Below, piece by piece: positions 8,544 through 16,945 of a stretch of 23,386 nt of DNA. The DNA is from JAWXCH01 sp034440595 (GTDB lineage: Bacteria; Planctomycetota; Planctomycetia; Pirellulales; JALHPA01), in NCBI GenBank assembly GCA_034440595.1, contig JAWXCH010000462.1, positions 1-23,386 of the forward strand, given 5' to 3'. The stretch's first letter is position 1. Every line of letters begins with the position of its first letter. The translations under genes were made by a program, and so were the position numbers. The notes beneath the pieces are model-generated. The model was not told where the DNA came from, made no database searches, and saw only the letters and a list, made by a program, of their open reading frames with translations.

Positions 8544-9743
8544 ATGAGCAAAGAACGCGAAAATAAGTCCTGTGGTCCCTCCACAAAGGCTTGTGGTCCT
8601 ATGCGTATGCTACTGTGCTGCGCGGTCGCCTGTTGCCTTGGAACGTTGCTTATTAGTTTCCAGTCACTGCAAGCCGACGAACCTGCCGACCCTTCGCCCC
8701 CCGCAGATGTAGCGCCAATCGCTGGTCAACGCCTGCCCGAGAATGAATTCGCCAAGAAGGCCACCTGGGATATACCGACTAGGGAAGACGTTCGCAAGCA
8801 AGTTCAAAAGTGGCTGGATTCCGAAAAGATCCCGCCAGAGCAGCGCACTCAGATTGAGACCCTTTGGCCAGCCGAGGACGCCACCCCGATCGATTCGGCG
8901 GCATTGCTGAATCGCCTGGTGCAATCGTTCGCCGTCGCTTATCCAGATGTCACTCCAATCGTTGAGCTATGTTCTAAGCCAAGAGCGGGGAGCATCCACC
9001 CTAAATTCGCGATTCTGACCGACGAAAAGAATCCGGCATTTGTCCGCAACAATCTGCGGCTTTATTACGGACGCTGGCTCGGGCAGGAGCGTTTCTACGA
9101 TGAGGCGCTCGAGCAGCTCAGCAAATTAGAACCGACACAGGTCGTTGATCCTGCTTCGCTGCTGTTTTATCAAAGTGCTACACAGCACTGGCTACTTCAG
9201 AAAAAAGAAGGTCTGCAGTCGATTGCCAAATTGTTCGAACGGCGCGAGCAGCTTCCGCGACGTTACGAGACGGTGGCCATGTTGATGCAAGCGGATCTGG
9301 CAGCGCTGGAAGATGAAACACTCGATCACATCTCCAGACGAATGAACGATATCACACGTCGATTGGAACTAGGACGTGCAGGCAAGAAAGTGCGCGGGGT
9401 CGAAGATGGTGTGATTGCATCCTTGGACAAACTGATTGAGGACCTGGAAAGTCAGCAAAGTAGTAGCAGTAGTAGCAGCAGCGAAGGAGAAGGGAAAGGT
9501 GGGCCAGGAGGAAAAGGTTCTGGCAAGGGGCAAGGTACGACCCCCAACCAAGGTAGCATCGGACCTGGCACAAAAACCGATGGAATTGCCAATAGCAGAG
9601 GAAAAAGCGGCAACAAAAATAGCTGGGGCGACCTGCCCGCCAAAGAACGCGAAGAAGCGATGCAGCAGATCGGCAAGGACTTTCCCTCACACTACCGCGA
9701 CATTATTGAGTCTTATTTCCGCCGTATCGCCGAATCGGATTGA
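8544..9743 (+). CDS. Secreted helical-repeat protein with poly-Ser and Gly/Lys tract
   Basis: The product has 399 residues. A Cys-rich N-terminus and hydrophobic stretch (about 21-40) form a signal peptide or anchor, with likely cleavage near LQA-DE (44). Residues about 60-290 are helical with possible TPR-like pairs (NNLRLYYGRWLGQERFYDEA, LLFYQSATQHWLLQ). Then come a run of eight serines (near residue 306) and a Gly/Lys/Ser tract. The end carries WGDLPAKEREEA and DFPSHYRDIIESYFRRIA, a motif I know from the C-termini of several planctomycete envelope proteins. GAGGA at 8532-8536, seven bases before ATG, sets the start. Function is unknown; membership in the upstream complex is inferred from position and composition. 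Confidence 0.8.
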   Translation: MSKERENKSCGPSTKACGPMRMLLCCAVACCLGTLLISFQSLQADEPADPSPPADVAPIAGQRLPENEFAKKATWDIPTREDVRKQVQKWLDSEKIPPEQRTQIETLWPAEDATPIDSAALLNRLVQSFAVAYPDVTPIVELCSKPRAGSIHPKFAILTDEKNPAFVRNNLRLYYGRWLGQERFYDEALEQLSKLEPTQVVDPASLLFYQSATQHWLLQKKEGLQSIAKLFERREQLPRRYETVAMLMQADLAALEDETLDHISRRMNDITRRLELGRAGKKVRGVEDGVIASLDKLIEDLESQQSSSSSSSSEGEGKGGPGGKGSGKGQGTTPNQGSIGPGTKTDGIANSRGKSGNKNSWGDLPAKEREEAMQQIGKDFPSHYRDIIESYFRRIAESD

Positions 9744-9844
9744 AATCTTAAGGCGAATTAGATCCGTGTAAAAAAAGTGCGCTGGAGTGCGGTACAGTTT
9801 AGGTGCAGAAAATATAGTTGGCCACTTAGCAGATGGATGAATGA

Positions 9845-11131
9845 ATGTCGGCGATTCAAACTCAAATAACACGAAGGTATTGCCTGGTCTGGCTATTGGC
9901 TCCTGCGTTGATTTGTACCCGTGGGGTGGTAGCTTTCGGTCAAGAGTCCTCTACTGCGTCGTCGCCGACTGTTACCGTGTCGACACTCAATGGCCAGACG
10001 CATACTGGCACCATTACCTCAATTTCTGCAAAAGAGTTACTGCTAAAAACAGCGACCGATACCGTAACCGTTCCGGCCGAGAAGTTGCAGGCAGTCTCTC
10101 AAGAAATCGATATCAAAAGCAACGCTGTTGCAAAGTCTGCGGCGGCGAAGTATGCGGCGAAAACGGTCGCCTGGCTTGAATTAACCGATGGCACCCGCCT
10201 TCCGCTGCAAAGTTACGAAGCTGCCAAAGGGGAAGTCTCCGCGGTCGATACTACCGGCGCTGCTTGGAAATTTCCCACTAAGCTGGTTCGCTCCGTTCGA
10301 TTTGGAAACCTCACGGATCCCAACGCCACTTTGCCTGCCGATGAAGCGGCGGGGGATCGGATTGGAATACGCAAGAGTGAGAGCGTTGACTTCCTGGAAG
10401 GTGCCATAGGGGACGTGACAAAGGAAGCCGTTCAATTTCAGATCGAAGGTGAAACGATTCCGGTCAACCGAAGCAAAGTCGACAGCCTGATCTATTATCA
10501 TCGCGCTACCGAAGCTGAACCAGTGGTGGGTTGCCTGGTGGAAGACATCAGTGGCGCCAGATTGTCTTCCAAATCGGTCGAAATCACAGATGGCAAGTTG
10601 CTGGTCCATCTGCTGAGCGGACAGGATGTCGAACGCCCGTTGGATATCGTGCAGAAGATCGATTTCTCTTTTGGCAAGTTGAGCTACCTGAGTGACCTGC
10701 CGTTTGAATCGGTCAAATGGACACCGTTTTTTGATCTCGGCAAGTCATCCACCGCGATCGCCAAGTTCTTTGAACCGCGACGTGACCGCGGCCGAGAGCA
10801 AAGTACATTGCGGCTGGCTGGCAAAGAGTACAAACGCGGCCTCTCATTGACCAGCCGTACTGAGGTTGTATTTAAAGTCCCTGCCAAGGCCAAGCGACTA
10901 AAAGCACTTGCTGGGATCGATGACACAGTTCGCCCGCAAGGTAACGTCGTGCTGGTTATTTCTGGCGATGGCAAGCAGCTTTATAAAGGACAGATCAACG
11001 GCAAGGACAAGCCCGTGGACCTTGATCTGGATCTAAGCGGCGTGCGCCGCCTGACGGTGCTGGTCGATTTTGGCGAGGATCTCGACTTTGGTGACCATTT
11101 GAACCTCTGCGAAGCGCGGATTGTGAAATGA
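9845..11131 (+). CDS. Secreted protein with C-terminal NPCBM/NEW2-like domain
   Basis: The product has 428 residues. The signal peptide is residues 1-31 (basic start, hydrophobic 13-31, likely cleavage near AFG-Q). The middle has repeated beta segments (TLNGQTHTGTITSISAKELL, then LTDGTRLPL) that could be small SH3-like barrels. The last about 130 residues (from near 300) match the NPCBM/NEW2 pattern: LRLAGKEYKRGLSLTS, then LAGIDDTVRPQGNVVLVISGD and the final LDFGDHLNLCEARIV. NPCBM domains are beta-sandwiches linked to carbohydrate binding. The TGA overlaps the start of the first HtrA gene by four bases (ATGA, 11128-11131), so the two are probably translated together. The start is supported only by a weak GGATGA. 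Confidence 0.85.
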   Translation: MSAIQTQITRRYCLVWLLAPALICTRGVVAFGQESSTASSPTVTVSTLNGQTHTGTITSISAKELLLKTATDTVTVPAEKLQAVSQEIDIKSNAVAKSAAAKYAAKTVAWLELTDGTRLPLQSYEAAKGEVSAVDTTGAAWKFPTKLVRSVRFGNLTDPNATLPADEAAGDRIGIRKSESVDFLEGAIGDVTKEAVQFQIEGETIPVNRSKVDSLIYYHRATEAEPVVGCLVEDISGARLSSKSVEITDGKLLVHLLSGQDVERPLDIVQKIDFSFGKLSYLSDLPFESVKWTPFFDLGKSSTAIAKFFEPRRDRGREQSTLRLAGKEYKRGLSLTSRTEVVFKVPAKAKRLKALAGIDDTVRPQGNVVLVISGDGKQLYKGQINGKDKPVDLDLDLSGVRRLTVLVDFGEDLDFGDHLNLCEARIVK

Positions 11132-13065
11132 CGTACGGAAAAAAACAGGTTGCCATGGACCGTGGCCAACTGAACTTTGTGCGCAGTCTTCGCCTGCATG
11201 CCGGCTGGCTCGTCGGAGGTGTATTAGCTACTTTATCCGTCTACGCACTGAGTATAGGTCTAGTAAGTACCTCCGTCGCCCAAGAGTCCCCACCGGATAC
11301 CGTTCCAACGGTGGGTGAACCGCCAGCCGACGTCCTGCAAAGTGAGGCAGCGCGTGTTGCCGCTGCGGCCAAGGCGATTCCCTCGGTGGTTGCCGTTTTT
11401 TCCGAAGGTGGCTCAGGGGGTGGCTCTGGGGTCGTTATTTCGCCGGACGGTTATGCCTTGACCAACTTTCACGTGGTGCAGCCTTGCGGTGACCACATGC
11501 AATGCGGCATGGCGGATGGCAAACTATACGATGCCGTGGTCGTCGGTATCGATCCGGTAGGGGATGTCGCGTTGATTAAGCTTTTTGGACGCGATGATTT
11601 TCCAACTGCGGAGATTGCCAACAGCGATGACGTGCGTGTCGGCGAATGGTGCTTTGCAATGGGAAATCCATTCTTGCTGGCAACCGATTTCACTCCGACG
11701 GTAACTTTTGGCGTGGTGTCCGGTGTAAATCGATATCAGTATCCTGCCGGTACGCTGCTGGAATACCCTGACTGCATTCAAACCGATGCGGCGATCAATC
11801 CTGGCAATTCCGGTGGACCGCTGTTTGATGGTCAAGGTCGTCTTATCGGCATCAACGGTCGCGGCTCGTTTGAGAAGCGTGGCCGCGTCAATGTCGGTGT
11901 CGGTTACGCCATTTCGATCAATCAGGTGAAGAATTTTCTCGGCTACTTGAAGAGTGGCCGGATCATCGATCACGCCACGCTGGGTGCTGTTGTCAGCAGT
12001 TGGGACGATGGCAAAGTTGTCGTCAGCAATATCTTAGAGGACTCAGACGCCTATCGTCGCGGGCTACGCATGGACGACGAGATTGTCCGTTTTGCCGGAC
12101 GTCCGATTCGCACCGTCAACGCCTTCAAAAACGCTCTTGGCGTGCTACCGCGCGATTGGCGTGTGCCGCTGAGCTATCGGCGCGACGGCAAGACTTATGA
12201 CATTCTTGTGCGTCTGACGGGTGTCCATCGCAAAGACGAGCTAATAGCCAAGACCAAGAAAGCGGCGGAAGATGAAGGTCCGCCAATGCCCGGCGACCCT
12301 GATGACACGCCGGATGAGGATGGCAAAGAGGAGAAGGAAAAGGAATCGAAGGATCGCAAGAAGTCTGGTCCGCCTGACAAAGAAGCCAAAAAGCCGGCGG
12401 CCAAGAAAATGCCGGACATTGTGAAGCAGCACTTTGAAAAAGGTGCTGCCGAGTACGTTAACTATTTCTTCAACCGACGGAATCAGGACCGACTTTGGAA
12501 GGGACTGCTCGCGAAGGGGGATTTTGCCCCGCTGCAAGGCACCTGGACCTTTAGTGGCACGAACGCGAACGGCAATTTCAAACTGGAATTGGACAACAAG
12601 GGGGGCAGCATTGAGTTGCCAACTGGCGATAGCCATTTTAATGCGGAAACGGATGGCCTGGACGAGAAGCTGAATCCACCAGACAGCGGTGGAATGATGT
12701 TTACGCTCTGGCTGTGGAGAAAGTACCTGGTGAACGGGCAGGCCAAGTTCGGTCGGATGCAGTACATTGGCACCGCGCCGCTCACCGGCCAAACCGAGTT
12801 GGTCGATGTCATGGACGGAATTAGTCAGGGAGTCACTTCACGTTTCTACTTTGATCCGCGCGAAGGAACGTTGCTTTGCATTGAAATGTTTCCGGCGGAT
12901 AACATGGACCCCTGCGAGATCTATTTTAGCGACTACCAGCCTTTGGACGGTCGCTTGCTCCCACGGACCATCGAAGTCCGCCACGGCGATAGCACGTTCG
13001 GCCGATTCTCGATCAGTGATTTGAAGTTACAGGCAGCCGGGTCAGGTGAAGGAGCAAAGAAGTGA
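11128..13065 (+). CDS. HtrA-like serine protease with PDZ and extra C-terminal domain
   Basis: The product has 645 residues. A signal or anchor helix lies near residues 25-50. The trypsin-like domain has a full triad: H115 in TNFHVV, D146 in GDVALIKL and S228 in NPGNSGGPL. A CX5C pair (C120, C126) directly follows the catalytic His. One PDZ domain spans about 284-365. A highly charged Lys/Glu/Asp linker (about 378-428) leads to an unrecognised C-terminal domain of about 215 residues, beta-rich, ending in LLPRTIEVRHGDSTFGRFSI. That end reminds me of LolA-like half-barrels, but this is only an impression. The protein should act outside the cytoplasmic membrane on misfolded or specific envelope proteins. 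It overlaps both neighbours by four bases and is the only catalytically complete member of the HtrA trio. Confidence 0.92.
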   Translation: MTYGKKQVAMDRGQLNFVRSLRLHAGWLVGGVLATLSVYALSIGLVSTSVAQESPPDTVPTVGEPPADVLQSEAARVAAAAKAIPSVVAVFSEGGSGGGSGVVISPDGYALTNFHVVQPCGDHMQCGMADGKLYDAVVVGIDPVGDVALIKLFGRDDFPTAEIANSDDVRVGEWCFAMGNPFLLATDFTPTVTFGVVSGVNRYQYPAGTLLEYPDCIQTDAAINPGNSGGPLFDGQGRLIGINGRGSFEKRGRVNVGVGYAISINQVKNFLGYLKSGRIIDHATLGAVVSSWDDGKVVVSNILEDSDAYRRGLRMDDEIVRFAGRPIRTVNAFKNALGVLPRDWRVPLSYRRDGKTYDILVRLTGVHRKDELIAKTKKAAEDEGPPMPGDPDDTPDEDGKEEKEKESKDRKKSGPPDKEAKKPAAKKMPDIVKQHFEKGAAEYVNYFFNRRNQDRLWKGLLAKGDFAPLQGTWTFSGTNANGNFKLELDNKGGSIELPTGDSHFNAETDGLDEKLNPPDSGGMMFTLWLWRKYLVNGQAKFGRMQYIGTAPLTGQTELVDVMDGISQGVTSRFYFDPREGTLLCIEMFPADNMDPCEIYFSDYQPLDGRLLPRTIEVRHGDSTFGRFSISDLKLQAAGSGEGAKK

Positions 13066-14120
13066 TGATCCGAATTCCCTTCATGGCTGGTTCATTGCCG
13101 GTACGCCTGACTTGGCTTTGTACACTGTTGACATGTGTCTGCGTAGCGGCCCCCGCGATGGCTGAATCCAAACTCACCAAAACCATCGGTGAAGTCCAAC
13201 CAAAAATCGTAAAAATTTATGGTGCCGGGGGTTTTCGCGGGCTGGAGTCGTATCAAAGCGGATTTCTGATTTCGCCGGATGGCCACATTCTCACTTCCTA
13301 TAGTTACGTGTTGGACGCAGATCAAGTGACCTGCACATTAAACGATGGACGACGATTTCAGGCCAAGGTCCTTGGCGCGGATCCTCGGACGGAGATTGCC
13401 GTGCTAAAAATCGAGGCAAAAGAACTTCCCTACTTTGATCTGAAGCAAGCCGCACAAGGGGTCGAGGGAACGCGGACGCTGGCGTTCAGTAATTTGTACG
13501 GCGTGGCCTTTGGCGATGAAGCCGCCAGCGTTCTGCATGGTGTTATTTCCGCACGGAGCAAGCTCGATGCCCGCCTTGGTGCCTACAAGTCGACTTACTC
13601 CGGCCCGGTTTATGTTGTCGACGCCATGACAAATAACCCTGGCGCGGCCGGCGGTGCCTTGACCAATATGCGAGGGCAAATCCTCGGCATCCTTGGTAAG
13701 GAACTGCGAAACGCACGCAACAACACCTGGTTGAACTACGCGGTACCGATTTCCGAGTTGACCGATATTATTGAAAAGATCAAATCGGGAAAAGCAGTGC
13801 CGGTCTCGGCCAGTGACTTGGTTGGTCGGCTGGACCGACCGCTGACACTTCAGTCCCTGGGAATTGTGTTGGTACCCAACACGCTGGAACGGACACCCCC
13901 ATTTGTCGATGCCGTCCGCGCTGGTTCTCCCGCCGCAGCAGCCGGCCTGAAGCCGGATGACTTGATTGTCTTTGTGGATGATCGACTGATCCATTCCGTT
14001 AATGCTCTGAAGGAATTACTGGAGCGAACCGAGAGTGACGCGCAGATTCGTGTTACGGTGATGCGCGGCAACGAACTGATAGAGATTCCGCTCGAAGCGG
14101 CGGCACCTGCTACGAACTAG
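13062..14120 (+). CDS. HtrA-like pseudoprotease with PDZ domain
   Basis: The product has 352 residues: signal peptide to about residue 34 (AMA-ES), trypsin-like fold, then one PDZ domain (about 260-345). Aligned by eye on the preceding protease, all three catalytic residues are replaced: His by S81 (TSYSYV), Asp by E111 (TEIAVLKI) and Ser by A196 (NPGAAGGAL). The surrounding framework words SPDGHILTS, LGADPRTEIAVLKI and RGQILGI are kept, so the fold is probably intact and the protein is likely a non-catalytic partner. The start is GTG 13062 or ATG 13065; AAGGAG at 13049-13054 fits both. Residue numbers assume GTG. It overlaps the protease gene and lies 21 bases before the third HtrA-like gene. 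Confidence 0.9.
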   Translation: MMIRIPFMAGSLPVRLTWLCTLLTCVCVAAPAMAESKLTKTIGEVQPKIVKIYGAGGFRGLESYQSGFLISPDGHILTSYSYVLDADQVTCTLNDGRRFQAKVLGADPRTEIAVLKIEAKELPYFDLKQAAQGVEGTRTLAFSNLYGVAFGDEAASVLHGVISARSKLDARLGAYKSTYSGPVYVVDAMTNNPGAAGGALTNMRGQILGILGKELRNARNNTWLNYAVPISELTDIIEKIKSGKAVPVSASDLVGRLDRPLTLQSLGIVLVPNTLERTPPFVDAVRAGSPAAAAGLKPDDLIVFVDDRLIHSVNALKELLERTESDAQIRVTVMRGNELIEIPLEAAAPATN

Positions 14121-14141
14121 CGAAATTGGAATAGTATTGAG

Positions 14142-16181
14142 ATGGGTATGAGTTTCATTAAATCACGATTACGAATGGCAATTCTTCAGAGTCCGATCGG
14201 ATTGCTGGCCGGGCTGCTTGCCATATGCATGCTGTTTCAATCTGCCGCTGCGATCCACGCTCAGCCGGCAGAGGCAACAGACGACTTGTCGGATCGTGAA
14301 GAGCGCGCCATGCAGGTGGCCGTGAGTGCAGTGGCACCTTCTGTTGTACGGATCGAAACCGTTGGTGGCTTGGAAACCGTGGAAGGTATGCTGGTTGGAA
14401 CCGGCCCGACGACCGGACTGGTTGTTTCTGCAGACGGGTACATCGTCTCCAGTGCGTTTAACTTCGCACAAAAGCCTTCGCAGATTCTGATCTTCTTGCC
14501 TGATGGCACACGTCTACCGGCTAAGCAAATTTCGATCGACAACAGTCGCAAACTCGTATTACTAAAGGTAGATCCCCCGTCGCCGCTAACACCTCCTCAA
14601 GTTGCACCGCAATCTGAGATGGCCATCGGGCAATGGGCAATCGCTGTGGGAAGAACATTTGATAATGGGACTACTCCAAACGTCTCGGTCGGAATTCTGA
14701 GCGCCGTCAATCGCATTTGGGGAAAGGCATTACAGACCGATGCCAAGATTTCTCCCAGCAACTACGGCGGACCCCTGGTCGATATTCGCGGGCGTGTGAT
14801 GGGAGTGCTAGTCCCGCTCTCGAATATGGGTGGACCCAAAGCCAGTGCGCTGGCCGGTGCCGATTGGTACGATTCGGGAATCGGCTTTGCCATTCCAATA
14901 GAACACATCATGAAGATGCTTCCAAAGATGCAAAAAACTGAGGAACTGCATTCCGGACTGATGGGCATCAGTCTGAAAGGCGATCTGTACGCTGGCGAAG
15001 CGATTATCAAAGCAGTTCTAGGTGGTTCGCCAGCCAATCGTGCGGGCCTCAAGGCAGAAGATAAGATCGTCGAGGTGGACGATGTGCCAGTGCGGCGCGA
15101 AGCCGAGCTGAAGCATCAACTGGAACCGCATTATGCCGGAGACACCATCAAGATCGTCGCTCTGCGCGGTAAGGTGCGAATTGAAACAAATTTGGAACTG
15201 ATCGATAAGCTGGTCCCTTATCAGCATCCGTTTCTAGGGTTGCTGCCACTGCGCAATGAACCAGAGTCGGCGGAGGGAGTTGGAATTCGCTACGTGTTTC
15301 CCGACAGTCCGGCGCAGGCGCAGCAGTTTCGGGCTGGTGATCGCATCACCTCGTTCCAAGGCAAACCGGTGAAGCAGCTTCAAGGGTTGCTGGAGCAGCT
15401 TGCCAATGTCGCCGTTGACGAAGAAGTTCAGCTTGAACTCAAGCGCGGCACCGATGACCTGAAAATCAAATTGAAGACCACGGCACTACCGGAAGCTTTT
15501 CCGGCAGCGCTAACAGCGCTAGCTGCGCCGGCCGCAACCGAAGAGAAAACAAAACTTCCAACCGGCAAAGTGACCATCCGCATACCGGAGGCACCGAACA
15601 ATTGTGTGGCCTATGTGCCCGCAGATTACAATCCTGCAGTCTCGTACGGGCTGGTCGTTTGGTTGCATCCGCCTGGGGGAGTTAAAGAGGACGAGTTGAT
15701 CGATTTGTGGAAGGACATCTGTTCCGAGCGAAAGCTAATTCTACTAATCCCCAAAAGCACCGATGCCGCAAAATGGCAACGAACGGAGATGGAGGTCATT
15801 CGTAAGGCGGCGGACGATGTGATTGGACAGTACAACATCGATCGGACGCGCGTCGTCCTGGCCGGTCAGGAAGGGGGAGGCAGTCTGGCCTTTTTGGTCG
15901 CGTTTGCCAACCCAGAACTGGTGCGGGCTGTGATCGCAGTCGATGCGGCACTTCCGGCCAGAACATCCGTTCCTTTCAATGAGCCGCTGCAGCGGATGGC
16001 GTTCGTCTTGACCGAGCCTGCGGTCTCCAAGCAGTCCAAGGCAATCGAAGAAACCGCAACTCAGCTACGCGCAAACAAACATCCAGTCATCCGGCAGAAA
16101 CTGGGCCTGACTGCGAAAGCACTCACCAAGGATGAGATCCAGGATCTTGGCCGCTGGATTGATTCGCTGGATCGACTTTAA
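14142..16181 (+). CDS. HtrA-like pseudoprotease with two PDZ domains fused to degenerate alpha/beta hydrolase
   Basis: The product has 679 residues. The signal peptide is up to about residue 40 (IHA-QP). The trypsin-like domain (about 52-265) lacks the triad by alignment: His becomes F106 (SSAFNF), Asp becomes K137 (NSRKLVLLKV) and Ser becomes Y208 (SPSNYGGPL). Two PDZ domains follow (about 273-352 and 362-448; GSPANRAGLKAEDKI and DSPAQAQQFRAGDRI). From about 475 the protein looks like an esterase-type alpha/beta hydrolase: YGLVVWLHPPGG, then LILLIPKS and RVVLAGQEGGGSLAF. The nucleophile elbow reads G575-Q-E577-G-G579, with Glu where Ser is expected. Both enzyme-like parts are therefore probably inactive and may bind ligands or partners. 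ATG 14148 is an alternative start. Confidence 0.9.
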   Translation: MGMSFIKSRLRMAILQSPIGLLAGLLAICMLFQSAAAIHAQPAEATDDLSDREERAMQVAVSAVAPSVVRIETVGGLETVEGMLVGTGPTTGLVVSADGYIVSSAFNFAQKPSQILIFLPDGTRLPAKQISIDNSRKLVLLKVDPPSPLTPPQVAPQSEMAIGQWAIAVGRTFDNGTTPNVSVGILSAVNRIWGKALQTDAKISPSNYGGPLVDIRGRVMGVLVPLSNMGGPKASALAGADWYDSGIGFAIPIEHIMKMLPKMQKTEELHSGLMGISLKGDLYAGEAIIKAVLGGSPANRAGLKAEDKIVEVDDVPVRREAELKHQLEPHYAGDTIKIVALRGKVRIETNLELIDKLVPYQHPFLGLLPLRNEPESAEGVGIRYVFPDSPAQAQQFRAGDRITSFQGKPVKQLQGLLEQLANVAVDEEVQLELKRGTDDLKIKLKTTALPEAFPAALTALAAPAATEEKTKLPTGKVTIRIPEAPNNCVAYVPADYNPAVSYGLVVWLHPPGGVKEDELIDLWKDICSERKLILLIPKSTDAAKWQRTEMEVIRKAADDVIGQYNIDRTRVVLAGQEGGGSLAFLVAFANPELVRAVIAVDAALPARTSVPFNEPLQRMAFVLTEPAVSKQSKAIEETATQLRANKHPVIRQKLGLTAKALTKDEIQDLGRWIDSLDRL

Positions 16182-16217
16182 TACGTTCCATAGTTTCCGG
16201 TTGACCAGCGAGCTATA

Positions 16218-16565
16218 GTGGCGGACGCAACAAATATTCACTCAGTGCGCCGGGCCATCATTGGAATTCTGGCGCTAATGTTTCTGACGGCTAGTGTCGT
16301 GCTGTACATCGGTGATGACTCTTTCTCAATATCGGAGCAGTTGCGTGGGTCACTGGTCCGTATCGGGGCCATCCTGGCAGTGTTGTGGATTGCTTATCCA
16401 GATTTGAGTCGGCTGCGACCCGCCTCGATGGTCGCGGTCGTGATTGCAATCGTGCTCGTGTTGCGTTGGCCAAGGTTGCTGCCAGTTGTGCTCATCGGTC
16501 TGGCGTTGTTTGCAATTCTCAAGCCGCGCGAGAAAAAGCCTCAGCGCCCCGTGACTCGCGCATAG
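16218..16565 (+). CDS. Small multi-helix membrane protein
   Basis: The product has 115 residues, starting with GTG. Hydrophobic segments lie near residues 13-31, 44-60 and 70-100, and a basic, Pro-rich tail (KPREKKPQRP) is likely cytoplasmic. There is no recognised domain. It follows the third HtrA-like gene by 36 bases in the same direction and may be the last gene of the block. The convergent DUF971 gene ends only 21 bases away. The start has no strong ribosome binding site. Confidence 0.6.
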   Translation: MADATNIHSVRRAIIGILALMFLTASVVLYIGDDSFSISEQLRGSLVRIGAILAVLWIAYPDLSRLRPASMVAVVIAIVLVLRWPRLLPVVLIGLALFAILKPREKKPQRPVTRA

Positions 16566-16586
16566 ATCGACACAGACTGAACTAAC

Positions 16587-16889
16587 TCAGGCCGGAGCGC
16601 CAAGCTGGTACAAATGGTCCCAGGTATATAGCCCGGTGTTATGATCGTCCGACCAGTGGATTCGGACGGCGTAGTTGCCGACCAGTTGCATATTCTTAAC
16701 GGTTATATCCAGCGGAATCGCATTGCGATCGAGTATCCGCACTCCGGTGTTCTCATCGACGCAGGCCGCGCAGTTGCATTCACCACGCAGCGTGCGAAAT
16801 GCGTACTGACTTGTCCGGTCCGCGCTCCAAATGATGGTCAGCGTGCCAGCGGAACGGTCGGCTTTGATATCTTGTGGAGTGATTGACAT
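16587..16889 (-). CDS. DUF971 family protein
   Basis: The product has 100 residues and matches the DUF971 pattern throughout: a beta-rich start (TLTIIWSADRTSQYAF), the cysteine cluster CNCAAC followed by VDENTG, then LVGNYAVRIHWSDDHNTGLYTWDHL. The same fold forms the N-terminal domain of gamma-butyrobetaine hydroxylase-like proteins. Stand-alone members have been linked to iron-sulfur or metal functions, but a specific job is not established. It lies 56 bases downstream of the ABC-F gene on the same strand, so the two may share a transcript. Confidence 0.9.
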   Translation of the reverse strand: MSITPQDIKADRSAGTLTIIWSADRTSQYAFRTLRGECNCAACVDENTGVRILDRNAIPLDITVKNMQLVGNYAVRIHWSDDHNTGLYTWDHLYQLGAPA

Positions 16890-16945
16890 GGGCAGTGCGA
16901 TATAGACGAAACAATCGGGCTTAAACAGTGATCAATGGGAACGCG

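Noticed and set aside
9744..9844. TATAGT (9813-9818) as a promoter for the NPCBM gene
   Set aside because: No acceptable -35 at the right distance; the gene may be transcribed from upstream.
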